Below are positions 61,141 to 64,000 of a stretch of DNA of 64,000 nt, piece after piece (within the stretch, counting starts at the first letter, position 1; each line of letters begins with the position of its first letter). The notes below the pieces were generated by a model. It was not told the DNA's origin, did no database searches, and saw only the letters and a list, made by a program, of their open reading frames with translations. This stretch comes from Brachionus koreanus (Eukaryota > Rotifera > Eurotatoria > Ploima > Brachionidae), in assembly GCA_016987375.1 (NCBI GenBank), contig PJRA01000077.1, positions 789,328 through 853,327 of the forward strand, written 5' to 3'. Made by a program: the position numbers and the translations under genes.

Positions 61141-61740
61141 CAAGTAAAATAGAAACTAGGTTGTGTCCACCTAAGGTAAGAGCCAATTTAGAATTTGATT
61201 GATTCTTTTTTTACTTTTGTTATGATTCGTTAATGATTCTTTGTTCTTTAATGTATGAAAGTATCCTTAGGGATATATTTTTATTCTTTATATCAAAATT
61301 AATTGACTTTTTACGTTATAATAATTTGTTTTTTTATACTAAAATAAATAAAAATTTTGTTTATACTACAAAGAATTTTTTTAATTCTATTTATAATTTT
61401 TTGTATTCGACAAAAGCTTTTTCCCATTTCAGATAGTTCCTAATGCCTAAAAAACTAAAATCAATCGATTCATATCAAAAATTAAAATTCCTTTTTTAGA
61501 TTTTAAAACAAGCTTTTGTATACAATTCAAATAGTATCTAATATTGATAACTTTTTTTATTTTTTTTTGTTCTATAATAAAATTTTTAAATAATGTCTCA
61601 CTTTACTTGAAACCATCGTATCACATTTTTTGAACGCGCTTAATAATAAGTGAACAAATTTATAAAAAAATTTTTAATTGAAAATTTGATTTCATTTAAA
61701 TAACAATTAGTGATTTTTTTTTATCTCAATGATCGGTTTT
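61141..61740. other. Intergenic, no gene seen
   Basis: AT-rich 3' flank of the FkbM-type gene. A Phe/Ile/Tyr-rich open frame at 61233-61436 is composition-driven. Confidence 0.4.
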
Positions 61741-62679
61741 TTAATCTTTTTTACTAAAAAACAAGTCTACAAATCCAATTGACGCTAATTTAAATCCAAA
61801 CCTTGCCAGATAGCTAGAGAATAGCTCTATTTTATCACGACTCATTTCCGATTCGATTGACAAAGATTTTATATCGAGCTTCGAAAAATCAATACTTTGG
61901 ATAAATTCATATTCGCCACCTTCTAAATCGAGGGAAAAATAGTCTATCACAGTTTTGTTTATTGCTTCCATTATTGTATGCAGGGAAAAACATGGAACAT
62001 AAAAATAATCATTGCCTATCGAAGCAGATAATCCTTTTGACATATACAAAGTTCTTGCCGACAATGCATCCATTTCTTTAAATTTTGCAACTATGGGAAA
62101 CTTTTTAGCTAAGCACGCATTAATGGAATAGGCATTTCGTTTTTTGGTTAATAAATAGCGATAATGCTGAGGAATAGGTTCTATGAGTAAACCTGTCCAA
62201 TTTCGTTCTAGTTCAAAAAATAAAGAATTAGACATTTTTTCACCGTCGTATGCACCAGCTTCAACAAAAAAACCATTTCTCTTAGAATTTAATAGCTTGT
62301 CTATGATTTCTGATTGCCTGTACTCGCTATAATCAAGTTTTGAATAGGATTTTGCTTTCGAAATTCTTTTTTTACTTGTCGGCTTATTAATCAAAGGCTT
62401 GACAAAATCAATAAGCTCCTGATCGCTTTCATCTCGCTCTTGGATCATATATTTTGCTGTTTTAATAAGAATTTCCGGTTTAATAAGCTTTTGATATTTG
62501 GAAATATAAAAAATATCTTTCCACAACTCGAAAAAGCAATGCTCTTTGTTGTTTATGCAAGTAGATAGACTACCCTTTTGCAGGAAATTCGGTCTTAACG
62601 GGCTTTCGATTTTTAACAATAAAATCAATGTTAAAATAACAAGATAAATAAATAGAATAAAAAATAATTTATTTGACAT
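61741..62679 (-). CDS. FkbM-family methyltransferase-like type II membrane protein
   Basis: A complete 312-residue single-exon protein. An N-terminal hydrophobic anchor (about 5-24, FFILFIYLVILTLILLLK) is followed by a lumenal or extracellular domain of the FkbM SAM-dependent methyltransferase fold. Motif I is NGFFVEAGAYDGEKMSNSLF (residues 136-154). The acidic end of strand 2 is in LLIEPIP (165-170), and DYFSLDLEGGEYEFI (247-260) is the conserved 'D.lKiDvEG.E' block. The ending EMSRDK...YLARFGFKLASIGFVDLFF is also typical. Animal proteins of this kind (including the Drosophila Star group) sit in ER/Golgi-type membranes. Their substrate is unclear, and some have lost catalysis. AdoMet-binding residues look intact here. 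Start chosen because it begins directly at the anchor. Confidence 0.85.
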   Translation of the reverse strand: MSNKLFFILFIYLVILTLILLLKIESPLRPNFLQKGSLSTCINNKEHCFFELWKDIFYISKYQKLIKPEILIKTAKYMIQERDESDQELIDFVKPLINKPTSKKRISKAKSYSKLDYSEYRQSEIIDKLLNSKRNGFFVEAGAYDGEKMSNSLFFELERNWTGLLIEPIPQHYRYLLTKKRNAYSINACLAKKFPIVAKFKEMDALSARTLYMSKGLSASIGNDYFYVPCFSLHTIMEAINKTVIDYFSLDLEGGEYEFIQSIDFSKLDIKSLSIESEMSRDKIELFSSYLARFGFKLASIGFVDLFFSKKD

Positions 62680-63790
62680 TTTAGAAATTCAAAAATTTAT
62701 TTTTGATTCTTTCACTAAAATAAAAATTAACTATAGAAACTATTTTTCTGTATTTCAATTTCAATGACAAAATTTAATAAGCCAAATAGTTTTTATGCAT
62801 GAATAAAGGTAATTGTTAAAAATGATATTTCATATGTTCAGAAACAATTATTAATTTTAATTATGAATTTTTCTTGTAAATTAATAGAATAATTTTAATA
62901 AAATCTTCAAATTTTTCAAGAGCTTTTAAAATAATAATCTAAAAGTTTTTGAATAAAGGCTGTATAATTTAACTAAGAAAAAATTAAATCTACAATTTTA
63001 GCTATTAAGAAAATATATTAAGTTACTGGTCACATGGTCAAATGTATCAAGAAGTAGTTAATTGAGATTAAAACGTTACAGAAATCTTTGTCCTAAAAAT
63101 AGGTCATTTACTAAAATCTAATAAATAAAAATAAACAAAAATAAATCCTCACAGACAGAGTGAAAAAAGTGATAATTTAAGATTTTTTGTTTTCATTTTT
63201 CTCATTCTTATTTTTTTGCGCAAGCGTATTTAACAAATGAAATAAATTAAATAAAAAAAATAATAAAATTTTTATGTGAGATTTTAAACGATTTTCTGAC
63301 CTATTTTTTTCGTATATTGTTTTTGTTTCCACTTCAATTGAACTTTCTAGATATGAAAAAGCAATGTTCTTATTTTATTTATTTAGAGAAATAGTTTAGA
63401 CAAGCCCAGGCCGGTTGGAATGGAGACCAAGTTCTTGCTTTTAGCCACATGATAGTAGTTTTGATAAATTTGAATTTTTTTGAGTTCTTGTAAACGTAAT
63501 TCTACGATGAAAATTAGAATATTTCATCGACGATAATCGATGAAATTATTATTTTATTAGATAAAATTTTATATTATTATAAAAAATTTTTATATTTTAA
63601 ATAATTTTTTTGTTTTGATTTGTTAAAATTTGAGAATTCCAAATTCTAAAACTTAAATAAAATTGATTGTCACTAAAGTGCGGAAGTGGAAATGTGAAAA
63701 GCAGAATTCCGCAACACATATTCTGCAGAAATTTATTTGAAATAATTTAGCAATGATATTGCAAAATGTCTAAATGATCATTTTTTCAGC
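62680..63790. other. Intergenic, no gene seen
   Basis: Upstream of the FkbM-type gene. AT-rich. Around 63680-63725 a short GCGGAA / AATTCCGC pair resembles the termini of the PHD-carrying element at 40266-40872, but no complete element could be traced. Confidence 0.4.
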
Positions 63791-63794
63791 TCAT

Positions 63795-64000
63795 TTAAAG
63801 CGGATGATGAGTTAAATAGCGAACTAGAGTTCCCCTTAAGAACTCCAGTAAATTGCATAGTAAATCAAATTTGGTCTTTAGTCCAACTGCAATAAAAAAG
63901 AGACTTGATGAGCTGGACAAAAACAAATCAATAGGCACTGATGGCATACATCCATATGTACTTAGAGAGTGCAGTGATGTATTATGTGAACCGCTGTCTT
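63795..64000 (+). pseudogene. LINE reverse transcriptase, N-terminal part, runs off window
   Basis: The plus-strand frame AIKKRLDELDKNKSIGTDGI then HPYVLRECSDVLCEPLS, up to the window end, is the CR1/Jockey-type RT entry block ('L..L...KA.GPDGIHP.VL..C...L..PL'). It is open for about 35 codons to the edge, with frame breaks upstream. Whether the element is intact beyond 64000 cannot be judged. Confidence 0.7.

Overview
The window is nuclear DNA from an animal. It is very AT-rich, and genes are split by spliceosomal introns, many only 45-60 bp long with GT...AG ends. The protein set is metazoan: a polycystin-1-like receptor-channel, an SLC6 transporter, a Formin/Cappuccino-type formin, symplekin and the La autoantigen homologue. 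The AT bias, tiny introns and gene style suggest a small-genome spiralian such as a monogonont rotifer (Brachionus-like). That placement is inference. There are four assembly gaps (5154-5981, 28291-28393, 38488-38549, 52856-52927).

Layout. 1-3.0 kb: a Thr-rich single-pass membrane protein (-) and a secreted Ly6/uPAR-like protein (+). 4.3-8.7 kb: repeats, comprising a TTAA-flanked MITE, a decayed pogo/Tigger-like transposase and two inverted copies of a tRNA-derived SINE. 9.5-10.6 kb: La protein (+). 12.5-20.1 kb: a formin in eight exons (+), with MITE-like elements in its introns. 20.9-21.9 kb: a third SINE and a mariner scrap. 22.7-24.5 kb: a two-exon SLC6 transporter with a striking His-rich N-terminus (+). 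26.6-27.5 kb: a secreted apple/PAN-like plus LamG-like protein (+). 29.1-49.9 kb: a polycystin-1-like gene of 13 exons (+), about 3400 residues, whose ectodomain contains six diverged copies of one composite module followed by REJ, GPS, PLAT and the polycystin membrane region. Its introns hold at least five mobile elements. 50.0-50.3 kb: a Ty3/gypsy pol scrap. 50.9-56.7 kb: symplekin in four exons (-). Intron 3 contains a LINE insertion with the 5' part inverted and a 13-bp target-site duplication. 59.1-64 kb: a lysine/glutamate-rich hypothetical protein (+), a pair of perfect palindromes, a TTAA MITE, an FkbM-family methyltransferase (-) and the start of another LINE reverse transcriptase running off the end.

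How the genes work together. As usual in animals these are independent transcription units, not an operon. La (RNA polymerase III transcript binding) and symplekin (mRNA 3'-end processing scaffold) are housekeeping RNA factors. Formin is an actin nucleator. SLC6, the polycystin, Ly6 and LamG proteins act at the cell surface. Exon joins were worked out by hand: all reading phases close (formin 3174 nt, polycystin 10203 nt, symplekin 3315 nt, SLC6 1806 nt, each a multiple of three), which supports the models. The most noteworthy items are the exon-phase-regular six-fold module array in the polycystin, the fully readable twin-primed LINE, a 607-bp inverted-repeat element carrying a PHD finger reading frame, and two abutting perfect palindromes at 60.4 kb.
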